DNA of 64,000 nt from Homalodisca vitripennis (taxonomy: Eukaryota; Arthropoda; Insecta; Hemiptera; Cicadellidae), in contig NC_060214.1 in assembly GCF_021130785.1 (NCBI RefSeq), forward strand, positions 42,577,001 through 42,641,000. The letters are read 5' to 3'. A program made the translations under genes and the position numbers. The notes under the pieces were generated by a model. The model was given only the letters and a program-made list of their open reading frames with translations, made no database searches and was not told the DNA's origin. This document shows positions 27,039 to 36,255 of the stretch, piece after piece. Numbering within the stretch: position 1 is the stretch's first letter; each line of letters begins with the position of its first letter.

Positions 27039-27913
27039 TGTAAGGTTTTGTAGGGTTGGTTTAGTTTAAGATTAAGGTTGTGACATATTTTGAGCAAGGG
27101 TTGCTGTGAGAGGATTTAATAATAGGTTAGATTGGCAGTACAAATACCCTCAAATGAACCAACACATTTATTTGTGACAACATTTCATTAAATTGATTAA
27201 TTGATTGCGTCAATCGACATATTAAGCACAAAACTTAATGTCTTAATACTTTGAAGACATATTTAATATTAAATTATTCATTACAATTTATTTTGAATTT
27301 AATTCATTATAACATTTACTAGTAATTTTGTAGTGTTGCAATAATAATGAGTTCATGGACTAACATGGAGAAACTTTCTTTAAAATAGCTAAACATTTAC
27401 ATGAATTTATATTTTCGAAATTGTGAACATTTAAATAGATATGGAATTGAAAATGATTAATGAACCCTAAAATATACTAAGTTCTTAAAATTACTTACAT
27501 TTTATGTCACATCACACTTATTACGCCTAGAGATATTTTTCCCGCACACGAACACAAACACTCCCGAACTTCACTTTTTTAATTCCCGGCCTCCACTTTC
27601 ACCTCTCCTCCTTGTTCTTCAGTTTTGATGTTCTTCTCCCGCCAGCTCATTGACCACGCCTCTGCCAAATCTCTCCATCATAATTGGTGAGTAAACAATT
27701 TTCCATATCAGCATGGCTGTCCCTTACATTGTCGCACGGTTTTTACAAATAAGCATTTCCTGTTTGTTCACCATCGGCGTCTGGGCGGATGTGCGTATCT
27801 ACTTACATCCGGAGGATGTTTGTCTCGAATTGCAATACGAGACTTCCTTTCCAGCAACTATCTGTACATCTATTCTATGAATTTTATTTTATTAATAATA
27901 CATATGTCTTACA
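27039..27913 (-). repeat. 3' LTR of the Gypsy element
   Basis: 875 bp, near-identical to 36256-37129. It lies downstream of the env-like gene in transcription order and should supply the polyadenylation site. Confidence 0.95.
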
Positions 27914-27920
27914 TTCCCCT
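27914..27920 (-). promoter_or_regulatory. Polypurine tract
   Basis: The minus strand reads AGGGGAA immediately before the TG of the 3' LTR, which is the expected position for plus-strand priming. The tract is short. Confidence 0.75.
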
Positions 27921-27959
27921 GGCTTAATGACGATTCTACCTACGAATCGTACTTATAGT

Positions 27960-28725
27960 CTAATTAAGGTTATCCATTGGGTAGTCACGTTCATGTACTG
28001 TAGGCTTCAGAAATTTTATTTTGATGTTATTAATGTGGATGAAGTAGAGGGCTATAAAAAGAAGTAGTGTTATTATAGAAGTCCAGGCTAATAAAATGTA
28101 CAAAATGAGTTCCGTGTTGTTTACTATGTTTTTGTCGTCGTGTTTTAGCTGGAAGTGGTGTTGTCTTTGTAGATTGTGAACGAAGTAGGTGAATGCGCAG
28201 GTAGCTCGGAGAGTAGGTAGTGTTGTTGTGTTGAGAATGCTGTGTAGACATCTTCCTTGTTGTCTGCCAAGTCATGTATTTGGTGTTCTGTCGCAATGTC
28301 ATAACACCATTCGAAGAAATCTCCGACGAACGTGAGCGATCTTCTGTTTCTATCTGGTTGCTGTCTTTGGATGAATGGGAGGTGTTCTGCTACCATTTGT
28401 TGATGTATGAGGGTTTCTAATGTAGAAAGGTTGCTCTGTATCTTGGAATAGGTTTGGGAGTTGTTGAGGTTTTAGGGCAGAAATTTAAAGAGGGTTCGTT
28501 TTTAGGTAAATTTTGCTGTGTGTTGAAAGGAATTTTGTATATGATAGGTATGGAACTGATATAAGGTAGTGTCTGAGGCATTGGAGTAAAGTACGCTCCT
28601 GTGAAGATTTGTACTAGAGGCTTATTGGGTTCTCCTATGTTGGGGGTTGATGTGCTGGCAGAGGTGGTCGAGAGGGGCATGGCAAGTGCTGTGAGTAGTA
28701 GAAGAAAGTGCTGTGAAGACTTCAT
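27960..28725 (-). pseudogene. env: Envelope-like glycoprotein gene, split over three frames
   Basis: Three minus-strand segments in three frames have the order of an insect retroviral envelope. (i) 28725-28417 starts with a methionine and a hydrophobic LLLLTALA signal peptide. (ii) About 28471-28145 holds an RNRR basic cleavage-type site (residues 16-19 after the methionine at 28396), followed by a short hydrophobic LTFVGDFF stretch. (iii) About 28271-27960 carries an N-glycosylation-type NNT, a strongly hydrophobic membrane segment encoded around 28105-28035, and a short basic tail, ending just before the purine tract. At least two frame breaks separate them, one between about 28475 and 28420 and one between 28271 and 28145. 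The total span, about 255 codons, is roughly half the usual insect errantivirus Env, so it is compact or internally deleted. It cannot make a full product as read. Confidence 0.65.
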
Positions 28726-28760
28726 TTGTCTCGTGGCTGGTCGGGAACGGTTAGAGTGCT

Positions 28761-28805
28761 GTAGACTGGTGTCTTGTAGATTGGTGTCTTGTAGACTGGT
28801 GTCTC
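28761..28805. repeat. Three tandem copies of a 15-bp unit
   Basis: GTAGACTGGTGTCTT occurs at 28761, 28776 (one change) and 28791 (last base changed), just upstream of the env-like start in transcription order. Confidence 0.9.
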
Positions 28806-30311
28806 AGGTTTTAGTTGGCTTTTTGGTGTCGTAATTCTAAAACTAAATATCTACAGGTTACATATACATTTCAGGTTAATATTTTATAATTAATACACAT
28901 TTTATGTCTAAGGTTTTTATTTACAGAAATCTTTTAATGACCTCTCGATGGTGTGTCGTATTTCCCTAGCTCTATGTAATAATGTTTTTACTAAGCATCT
29001 TAATCTCTAGTGTTCTTAAATAAGGTTCGAAATTATGTTATTTTATCATATTACAAAACGATACTACGCACCTTTGTTTTCTGAGGAATATGTAATATCC
29101 CTTCTTTGTGCTTATTGTCCATAGTCATTATTATGATCATAATATATGTTGCCTAATCAAGGCTGTATAGTTTGTTTATGAGCAATATTGCCGTGTTAAT
29201 ACATACTATGTTAAATATATGTTACTTTCCTTCAATGTTAGATTAGCTATGTAATAATTAAACATGTTATATAAGTCATTTACATGTCATATATTGAAGT
29301 ATTTGTTTATCCTAGGATTATATAATATAGAACATGTATGTCTCTTTCTTTGAGATGCATCTCAGGAAAATTGAGTCCTTGTAGGGTATATTATGTTAAC
29401 ACTGCTATCTACTAACTTAAATAAATATGATATATGTAGTATACTTTATCATATTTTATATTCTTTATTACTAGGCTATGTATACACGTATCCCTCAGGT
29501 AAGTATAATATGTACGTTGTGTCAAGTTAGAGTACGCTTTGTTGTTGCAGTAAACGAGTACGTGGGAAACATTACTTGCATACTAAGCTGTCTGAACCAC
29601 CAGGGCCCTTGGCGACCCAGACCGCTGGTACAAGGCAATGCCCCCTAGTCATAGTCACAACATAGTCGGTGTAGTATAGCGTGGGAAGTTAGTTGAGTTA
29701 GCAGAAAACTTATCTGCCTGGGAGACATACCAGAGTCACGGTCAAGTCTTACTAGCCAGTCTAAGTACGGTTACCGTGGGTTACAGGCTCTGCTCGTGTC
29801 GTGTCGTGTGTGCTGTGTTAGTGTCCTGTGTATTGGGATTATCTATACCAATATCTTTGGTACGTGTAACCTATCACTTAATCACTAAATTACAGTAAAC
29901 CTCACATTAAAATACAAAGTTAGGCGTTTTAATTTTCTAAAACTTTTATGTCTTTATTCTCTATCGTTTTCCGACACAACATCGAGATTTTAATATACAT
30001 TTTTATTTCTGTTAGACTTACTTCAGTGACTCTCAAGGTTATATAACGTTATAATGAATCATTCAAACCGTAATCAAGTTAACCGGTCTCTCAACTCCTG
30101 GAGTAATATAATACCTATTCTTTAAAGCGATTCTTGCGTGACTATGTGGTAGCTTTTTAACCTCATATATTATGAAAGTATTGCGAAGATACTTTTCACT
30201 CTCTTCAAATTTTTCTACAAGGCAGTGAGTGCATAGTGATGTTCATGAGAAATATTGCATATATTATTCTTGAATATATTATTATTGCTCAAGTCCCTTC
30301 ATATTTGTTTT
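28806..30311. other. Spacer between pol and the env-like gene; possible nested LTR
   Basis: This 1.5-kb stretch has no recognisable coding sequence. Gypsy env genes usually start close to or overlapping the end of pol, so a gap this long is odd. The middle (about 29540-29870) is GC-richer, with GTGTCGTGTCGTGTGTGCTG-like sequence of the kind often seen in LTR R/U5 regions. I could not find matching ends or a target duplication, so a nested solo LTR is only a suggestion. It may also serve as a splice-acceptor region for env. Confidence 0.35.
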
Positions 30312-31580
30312 ATATTCTCTTATAGAATAATTTCATTCTAGCAACATGTATTGGTTGTTCTGTTAACCTTCCCCTGTGGTAAATTTCTACTGCATATGTC
30401 ACTTCGTTAATTTTTTTCTTGACAACGAAAGGACCTCTAAATGGTGTTTGAAATTTACTATATTTTTTGTGTGGTCTTTCGGGAAATGGACCAAGACTTC
30501 ATCGCCGGGGTTTAAATCCAAATGAGTTTTGTCACGGTCAAAGTATTTCTTTTGCGCTTCCTGGGCTTTTTTCATGATTTTCGGCATATCTTTGCGTATT
30601 TGCTCTAAAATTTCTATATTTTCCAACACCATTTTTTCGGGATTAACCTGTAAATATATACAATCAGACGGTAAGTTAGCTTCGTAACCAAACATGAGGT
30701 AGTGCGGTGTGTAGCCTGTTGAAATGTTTACAGACGTGTTGTAGGCAAAGGTAACTATTTGTACGTATTTTGACCAAGTTTGGGGTTTTTCCACAACGTA
30801 ATGAGATATTGCCTTGATTAGCGTGTGGTTGTATTTTTCAACCGCACCTTGTACTTGTGACATATAAGCAGCGCCTGGCCTTTGTTCAATCCCGAGTGCA
30901 TTTAGTAACTGTGAAATTACAGAATTCATAAAGTGCGTTCCTCTGTCATGATTAATAATTCTAGGAAATCCAAATGTGCAGAATAGATTTAATAATTTTT
31001 GCGCTACTGTGTTCGCATCTGCATTTCTACAAGGGGTTGCAAATGCCATTCTAGTGCAGGCATCGGTTGCAACTAGGATATATTTGTAACCATTACTTTG
31101 TGTAATATTACCTACAAAGTCTATTGTTATTCTGTCAAAGGGTTTTATGGAGGGTGGAATAGGTTGTAGTAGGCCGTAATTTTTGTTCGTTTTTGGCCTA
31201 CGTAGTTGACATTCTTCACAAGATTTTGTATATTGGAGGATATCACGGTACATATTCGGCCAGTGATATCGTAATTTTATTTTTGAAGCTGTTTTGTAAT
31301 GTGATAAGTGTCCACCCGTGTAGGGGTTGTCATGGAATATTTTTAATATTTCTTGTGTTTGTTTTTGGGGTATAGCCAATAAGTTTCTAGTTTCTTGTCC
31401 GTTGAAGGTTTTGAAATATAACAATCCATCTATTTCTTCGTAATGTCTTGAAGCCCGTCTGATTTTTTTATTTACCGCCTCAGGTGAGGTCATCGCAAGG
31501 CGTATTTGTTTTAAATAACTGTCTTGAGCTTGTAGTAGGGGTAGATTTGTCTGTATTAAAGTATTGACAGTTAAACACAC
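30312..31580 (-). CDS. pol: Integrase
   Basis: The main frame, 31580-30399, gives 393 residues. The N-terminal HHCC zinc-binding module uses H83, H91, C121 and C124. The catalytic core has D154 (TIDFVGN), D212 (NHDRGTHF) and E248 (GAVEKYNHT), with exactly 35 residues between the last two (DD35E). The family joins the new cDNA to host DNA. The frame diverges after the FPKDHTK stretch. In an adjacent frame a GPF-type module followed by more integrase-like C-terminal sequence continues to about 30312, so the annotated stop at 30399 is the product of a frame break. All catalytic residues are present. Confidence 0.92.
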
Positions 31581-32086
31581 ACGTCCGTAAATTCTTCATC
31601 CAAAGGTTGTTCTAAAGGATTTCTGCTTAAGGCGTCTGCTAACACGTTTGTAGCGCCACGTTTATGTTTTACTACAATGTCGTAGTCTGTTAATGACAGT
31701 GCTAATCTGTTTAATCTAGTGGAAGTGTGCTTAAAATTTTTATAAAACTGTAATGCGGCACAGTCCGTATAAACTGTTGTTTGTCTACCAAGCGTGAATT
31801 CTCTGAAGTAGTTCACAGCATAGGTTAGTGCTAGCATTTCACGTTCAGCATTACTGTAACGCATTTGGGTATTTGAATATTTTTTTGACATGTAATAAAT
31901 TGGGTACATTCTATTATTTTCTTCATCTAACTGTACTAACGCTGCTCCGCATCCAATCAAACTGCTATCTACATAAATGTGTGCTTCCCTGTTGTCCTTC
32001 CAATGTGATAGTAATGGTGGGTTTGTCAAAATTTGTTTGATTTTTATAAAAGCCTGTTCACATAGATCCGTCCAATTAAATGCCAT
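31571..32086 (-). CDS. pol: RNase H domain
   Basis: 171 residues with the Gypsy RNase H pattern. The candidate metal-binding residues are D40 (YVDSS), E83 (AEREML), D108 (YTDCAAL) and D151 (LADALSRN). It degrades the RNA strand of the RNA-DNA hybrid during reverse transcription. The homology starts upstream of the first methionine, in the RT connection. The last 10 bases overlap the integrase frame (31580-30399), so another frame change separates the two. Confidence 0.9.
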   Translation of the reverse strand: MAFNWTDLCEQAFIKIKQILTNPPLLSHWKDNREAHIYVDSSLIGCGAALVQLDEENNRMYPIYYMSKKYSNTQMRYSNAEREMLALTYAVNYFREFTLGRQTTVYTDCAALQFYKNFKHTSTRLNRLALSLTDYDIVVKHKRGATNVLADALSRNPLEQPLDEEFTDVCV

Positions 32087-32175
32087 GTTTTTATTTGAAT
32101 CTTTTATTATCTCAGTAAGGGGTTGTGCTATTTTGGCATAATTTTGGATGAATCTGCGGAAGAATCCTGAGCATC

Positions 32176-32829
32176 CTAAAAAATTGTCTCACTTGCCTTA
32201 CACAAGTTGGTCTTTTTAAATTCGGTGATAGCTTCTACTGACTGTTTTTGGGGTAAAATGCCTTCCCGTGATACCTCGTGTCCTAAAATGTTTACACTTT
32301 TGTAGAGAAATTTACACTTTTTTGTATTTAGTTTCAAATTAGCTTTTTCTAGTTCTTCTAATATAGTTTCTAGATTATGTAAGTCATTTTCAAATGAGTC
32401 ACCATAACAAATTAGGTCATCCACGTAACAGATGACTTTATTATAAAGGTGATGGTTTAATATCGCATTCAAGGCTTTACTAAATAATGTGGTTGAAGTT
32501 GAAAGTCCCATCGGCAGTCGGCAAAACTGTAGAAGTCTATCAGGTGTTTTTATGGCTAGGATGTGCCTATCTTCTTTCCTAACCTCCATGGAATAAAATG
32601 CATTTTTAAGGTCTAATTTTGTAAATGTGTGCGCTTTGTTCAAAGAGCTTAAAACCAGGTTTACTGAAGGAATGGGGTGGGCATCTGTTTTCAACTGTGC
32701 ATTAACCTTCCTGAGATCAGCTACCATTCTGTCGCTTCCATCTTTATTTTTCACTAAAAATACTGGGCTTGCATATTCTGTGTAATCCTGACATTCCTCT
32801 AATATTTTTGCTTGTACTAAATCGTCCAA
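32176..32829 (-). CDS. pol: Reverse transcriptase core
   Basis: 217 residues covering the RT fingers and palm. Motif A has catalytic D73 in FTKLDLKNAFYS, motif B is LPMGLSTSTTLF (residues 105-116), and motif C is YVDD at 135-138. These are the three aspartates that bind metal ions during cDNA synthesis. The frame ends prematurely. The RT-to-RNase H connection, with its usual FLGxxGFxRRF pattern, continues in another frame. The breaks fall at two homopolymers, a run of five T (32213-32217, plus strand) and a run of six A (32178-32183). Catalytic residues are intact. Confidence 0.92.
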   Translation of the reverse strand: MDDLVQAKILEECQDYTEYASPVFLVKNKDGSDRMVADLRKVNAQLKTDAHPIPSVNLVLSSLNKAHTFTKLDLKNAFYSMEVRKEDRHILAIKTPDRLLQFCRLPMGLSTSTTLFSKALNAILNHHLYNKVICYVDDLICYGDSFENDLHNLETILEELEKANLKLNTKKCKFLYKSVNILGHEVSREGILPQKQSVEAITEFKKTNLCKASETIF

Positions 32830-32857
32830 TAATTTGTTTAATTTTTCCCTTTCTGTT

Positions 32858-33073
32858 TTACTGTTTTACTCTGCCTATATACGGTGGTGAGTTTACAGGT
32901 TTCGTATTTGGTTTTAATTCGAGTTGAACAGGAGGTATGTTTGCAGGAGTTAAATCGATTACCTTTGTTGTAAATATGTGTCTGTATTTTTTTAAAACGT
33001 CAAGGACTTGTTTGTGTTCTTGGAGGGTTAAATGTGGTGAGATATCAAATACTATGCCGTCCTTATCTGTCAA
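32858..33073 (-). CDS. pol: Reverse transcriptase N-terminal segment (frame-broken)
   Basis: 71 residues carrying the leader found before Gypsy RT fingers: a run up to HIFTTKV, then PVQLELKPNTKPVNSPPY, equivalent to the usual KPxxxxPYR. A frame break between 32860 and 32875 separates it from the main RT frame. The break lies next to a short direct repeat of TGTTTTAC on the plus strand. Confidence 0.75.
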   Translation of the reverse strand: MTDKDGIVFDISPHLTLQEHKQVLDVLKKYRHIFTTKVIDLTPANIPPVQLELKPNTKPVNSPPYIGRVKQ

Positions 33074-33278
33074 TATTGTTTTTCCTGTGTCAGTTGTAGT
33101 GGTATGGTGTTCCAGGGTAGGCTGTGCTTCGAGAGTTGGGTAATGTATATGTCCTATCGTAGTATGTGCGGGTATCCTTTTTGGGAAATTTGATGCGTTA
33201 TAAATATTTACAATTGTATCTGTACCATCTTCCCCTTCTGTAAGATATGCATGACATTTCTTTTTTATTCTTAGATTC

Positions 33279-33788
33279 CTATCTGTTTCGATGGCTGTTC
33301 GAGACTCTATACCTTTTTAAAGAGCTAATCCTAATGTGCTGATGTGGTGCTATAATTATGTCTTGTGGGGCTGTTACCTCTGTTACTTGCAGTACTTCTA
33401 ATTCCTGTGTGTTTTTAAAATTCTTGATGTCTAACTGCCACTGTTCATTCATAGGTATTATATGTTCAATCTGATATTTGGTAATTTTTATTGTTTTATT
33501 TTTATAGTTTAACTCCACGCAGTTCTGAAATAGGAATATGTTTCCTACCAATATAGGGCTGTTTAGATCAGGTGTCACATAAAACGTGTCTTCAAGTATT
33601 ACTTTGCCAATTTTTATGGCGATCTTTGTTGAACCCAAAACTGTTAATGGTATACCGTTAGCCGATATCAACGAGGGTATGTTGCTAGTATTTAATTTTG
33701 TTTCACAAACTAGGTCTGCTCTAATAATGTTTATGTTACATCCTGTATCTATAATGCAGGGTACTGGATGTCGAGGGTTTGTGGTCAA
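33279..33788 (-). CDS. Retropepsin-like aspartic protease
   Basis: A 169-residue open frame. The active-site triad is DTG at residues 14-16 (context CIIDTGCNINII). It is followed by the flap region around NGIPLTVLGSTKIAIKIG and the second hydrophobic-glycine motif SPILVGNIF, which stands where retroviral proteases have ILG. This enzyme processes Gag and Gag-Pol and works as a dimer. The upstream start is probably not a real initiation site, as the domain would be made as part of pol. It sits in a different frame from both neighbours. Confidence 0.85.
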   Translation of the reverse strand: MTTNPRHPVPCIIDTGCNINIIRADLVCETKLNTSNIPSLISANGIPLTVLGSTKIAIKIGKVILEDTFYVTPDLNSPILVGNIFLFQNCVELNYKNKTIKITKYQIEHIIPMNEQWQLDIKNFKNTQELEVLQVTEVTAPQDIIIAPHQHIRISSLKRYRVSNSHRNR

Positions 33789-33802
33789 GGCTACGTCTAT
33801 TG

Positions 33803-34246
33803 TTAGGACAGGTATCTTCTTCTTGGTTTTATTTTCGCAATTAAATATGAGTTCATAAAATATCCTCTAATAATAATGTTTTTATTTTTCCTCGGTCTGT
33901 GTATCCTGTCTTGCGTTATTTCTTGCAAGTTAGTACAATCTATCATATTCTGTTTCTTCTGTTGCTCTATGTGATTTAAAATCTGTATAGTGTCTATCTC
34001 AATGGTTTCTTCCAATCCAGTATGTGTGTTTACCTCCCCCATACTACAATCTGGGTCCTGTTTTACGTGCGCTACCCCCTTTAATACACTAGGTTTTATC
34101 TGTCGTGTGAAATTTTCTGAGACTGCAAGGTTTCTTGTAAAGCTGGGTTTATTTATATTTGTTGTCCCCGAGGGGTTTGGTTCGCTTAGGGTTGGTGTTG
34201 GATTGAAGACAGATTGAAGTTTTATGGTGTGTATAGGCTTTTGCAT
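33803..34246 (-). CDS. Gag-pol linker / start of pol (unassigned domain)
   Basis: A 147-residue open frame in the gag frame, lying between the knuckles and the protease. It is hydrophilic and rich in N, T and P, with a basic C-terminus, and has no domain I recognise. Its place between nucleocapsid and protease suggests the linker at the pol N-terminus. It is separated from the knuckle frame by about 250 bp without a long frame, and from the protease frame by a shift near 33800. Confidence 0.55.
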   Translation of the reverse strand: MQKPIHTIKLQSVFNPTPTLSEPNPSGTTNINKPSFTRNLAVSENFTRQIKPSVLKGVAHVKQDPDCSMGEVNTHTGLEETIEIDTIQILNHIEQQKKQNMIDCTNLQEITQDRIHRPRKNKNIIIRGYFMNSYLIAKIKPRRRYLS

Positions 34247-34498
34247 AATAGGTTGTTCAATTTCTTTCCATCTTCTTTAAGGGTGGGAATTCTTGATTAT
34301 AATCTATGGCTTTAAATATCACTTCTGAACTGGTCTTTCCAGGGGTTGATAGTGGTATTACTTTGGGGTTAGTTGGAGTAAATGTCATAGACTTTATACA
34401 TTTGTAAGTTTGTCGATTCCTTTGGTTAAAATCTATAGTGTTATTTGTTTTCGCTTTTAGTAAGGGGGAAGTTCGGTAAGGGTTAGTATAACCTCCCC

Positions 34499-35049
34499 CT
34501 ATTTCCCGTTTTTTTGTTGATTCTGTTTATAATAATTAGACTTGTAACATGATTCGATATTGTGGTTTGTTCGCTTGCAGTACCTGCAGAACAGCTCTTG
34601 TGTATTGTTGGTTTTAGGTGCTAAGCGGTTACTTTGGGGTTGAGAAGTTAATGAACGTTGCTTGAACCAACATTGTTCAGTATTATGGTTGTCTTTACGG
34701 CAAATAGTGCAATACCTATTTTGTCTAGCAGGTTGTATTTGGGAATGGTTTTGTCTTCTCCTATCACTGAAAGTAACGTGTTTAATCATAGGTGGCCTTT
34801 GGGTTTGTTTGGGGTAGTTTGGGCTTTCCATATGTCTATTCTGGTGAGGACTAGGTGTTCTATCATATCTTGGCTTATATTTTGAGTTTTATACGGGGAT
34901 GGAGACCTTTCGTACCTGTGGTTATGATTTGAAATTTGGTTTGTAGTTAGGGTAGCTACTAAATTGGTTAGGGTGTTTAACTTCTGCTTGTAGTTTATGG
35001 ATGATGTTTTGTTCATATAAGGGTGTACTATAGGGTCTGTTTGCTGCAA
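34499..35049 (-). CDS. gag: Gag C-terminal part with two CCHC zinc knuckles (frame-broken)
   Basis: The segment spans two frames: 35049-34786, a linker rich in S, P, N and Q, and 34831-34499. In the second, residues C41, C44, H49, C54 and C82, C85, H90, C95 form two CX2CX4HX4C knuckles. These are the nucleocapsid modules that bind element RNA. The first frame overlaps the end of the upstream gag frame and the second returns to the gag frame, so the intended product was probably one Gag. Two knuckles are more typical of Osvaldo-like and other insect Gypsy lineages than of classical errantiviruses. Family assignment beyond Gypsy is inference. Confidence 0.8.
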
Positions 35050-35998
35050 CCCTATTGTATCTTTCTTTGTTTTTCATTTGTGTTAGAACTAGCTGTTCTG
35101 TAATTTTTAAATTAGTCTCTAGATCACTTAAGGTGTCGTTTTTCAGTCCTATAACTCGTTCACAGATTTCTGGTTTTAGTCCCTGTATGATAAAATGTAT
35201 AATTTGCTTGTCCTGTATTGTAGGGTCATATCTTCGGCATGTTGTTAATATATCTAAAAAATAGTTTAGTGTTGGCTCGTTCTCTCCCTGTATTTTGTGT
35301 TCTAAAATCATTTGTAGACTCTGGGTTTGTGCTAATGGAGTGAAAGCCTCTATGAAACTTTTAGCAAGTTGATCCCATTGTATGGCTTCCCCTCGTTGTT
35401 TTTGCCTGTAGTGTTTGAACCAAGTTAGTGCTGTGCCTGATAAATGCGCTGGGAATAAATTAACTTTAGTGTTATCTGTCCATCTGTTTGAAGTTGCTGC
35501 AACTAAGAATTTGTCTAAAAAATCTTGTGGATTTTCGCTCTGGAGACCTGTGTAAGTCCCAGCTGATATTAGCGGTATGTTTTCCCCCATGGTTGCTGTG
35601 TTCGTTCTGTCAGGTAGTGTGAGTGGCTCGTAATGTTGTGCTAAGGTTGGGGGTGCTTGTGTCTTGATGTCCGCCTCAGGGTTATGTACTATGTCGTATA
35701 AATTTGTTCTCTGCACTAGAAAATCCTCGATTGTAGCTAGATCCTTATAGTTTTCCCTGTCCTCTTCACTTAGGTGAGTTTTTCGTGTAGTTAAATAATT
35801 AAATATGGTTTTAATATTAGGGTGACTTGCGCTTATACGTGTTAAGTTCTTAAGTGCCGCTAGGATAGGTCTGAGGTCTGCTACAGTGTCTGTGTCTCTA
35901 GATAGAATTCCATTTTCATTTAATATTTCTATTATGTCACTTTTGGAAGTCCTATATGTGTCTAATGGTATTAAATCTTCATGTAGTATGGTTTCCAT
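34922..35998 (-). CDS. gag: Gag polyprotein, N-terminal and capsid part
   Basis: A 358-residue open frame starts about 240 bp after the primer-binding site. It matches the retrotransposon Gag (capsid) pattern. The central part carries the ALTWFKHYRQ tryptophan motif and, further on, the FLDILTTCRRYDP and IIQGLKPEI region typical of the capsid C-terminal half. Gag assembles the particle that packages element RNA. The frame stops before the zinc knuckles. Those follow in the same frame at 34831-34499, bridged by an overlapping frame at 35049-34786 that continues the sequence character. I read this as two compensating frame breaks near 34930 and 34800. Neither is a recognisable programmed slip site. 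Confidence in the family is high, and in a single intact product low. Confidence 0.85.
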   Translation of the reverse strand: METILHEDLIPLDTYRTSKSDIIEILNENGILSRDTDTVADLRPILAALKNLTRISASHPNIKTIFNYLTTRKTHLSEEDRENYKDLATIEDFLVQRTNLYDIVHNPEADIKTQAPPTLAQHYEPLTLPDRTNTATMGENIPLISAGTYTGLQSENPQDFLDKFLVAATSNRWTDNTKVNLFPAHLSGTALTWFKHYRQKQRGEAIQWDQLAKSFIEAFTPLAQTQSLQMILEHKIQGENEPTLNYFLDILTTCRRYDPTIQDKQIIHFIIQGLKPEICERVIGLKNDTLSDLETNLKITEQLVLTQMKNKERYNRVAANRPYSTPLYEQNIIHKLQAEVKHPNQFSSYPNYKPNFKS

Positions 35999-36237
35999 TT
36001 AATTATACATGTCCATTGACGTACCTCGTTAGTTTACTTGGCGTTACTCTAATTACGGGTTTGAAAATATTTTTGAGTTATTGGAAATTTAATTTATCTT
36101 TTAGGTAAATGAGTGGTTTGTCACTGAAGTAGGCTATTTTAGTTAAATACTTTCTTATAAATATTATTTAGTTCTAATTTATACCTAGCCTATGAAACTA
36201 TGTGCTCGCCCATGTGAGGAATTTGAATGCCAATCGA

Positions 36238-36255
36238 GTTTTAGCGCCTCCACCA
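36238..36255 (-). promoter_or_regulatory. Primer-binding site
   Basis: Directly adjoining the 5' LTR, the minus strand reads TGGTGGAGGCGCTAAAAC. TGG is the complement of a tRNA CCA end. The first eight bases match the 3' end typical of eukaryotic tRNA-Ala (CTCCACCA), but the match breaks down afterwards, so the primer identity is tentative. Confidence 0.7.

Noticed and set aside
28030..28302. 90-codon minus-strand frame overlapping the env-like region
   Set aside because: It is the third-frame reading of the same DNA. The membrane segment and the cleavage-site segment lie in the other two frames.
29091..29894. Candidate nested solo LTR (TGTAAT...ATTACA)
   Set aside because: The end motifs fit but no matching target duplication could be found, so no boundaries are claimed.
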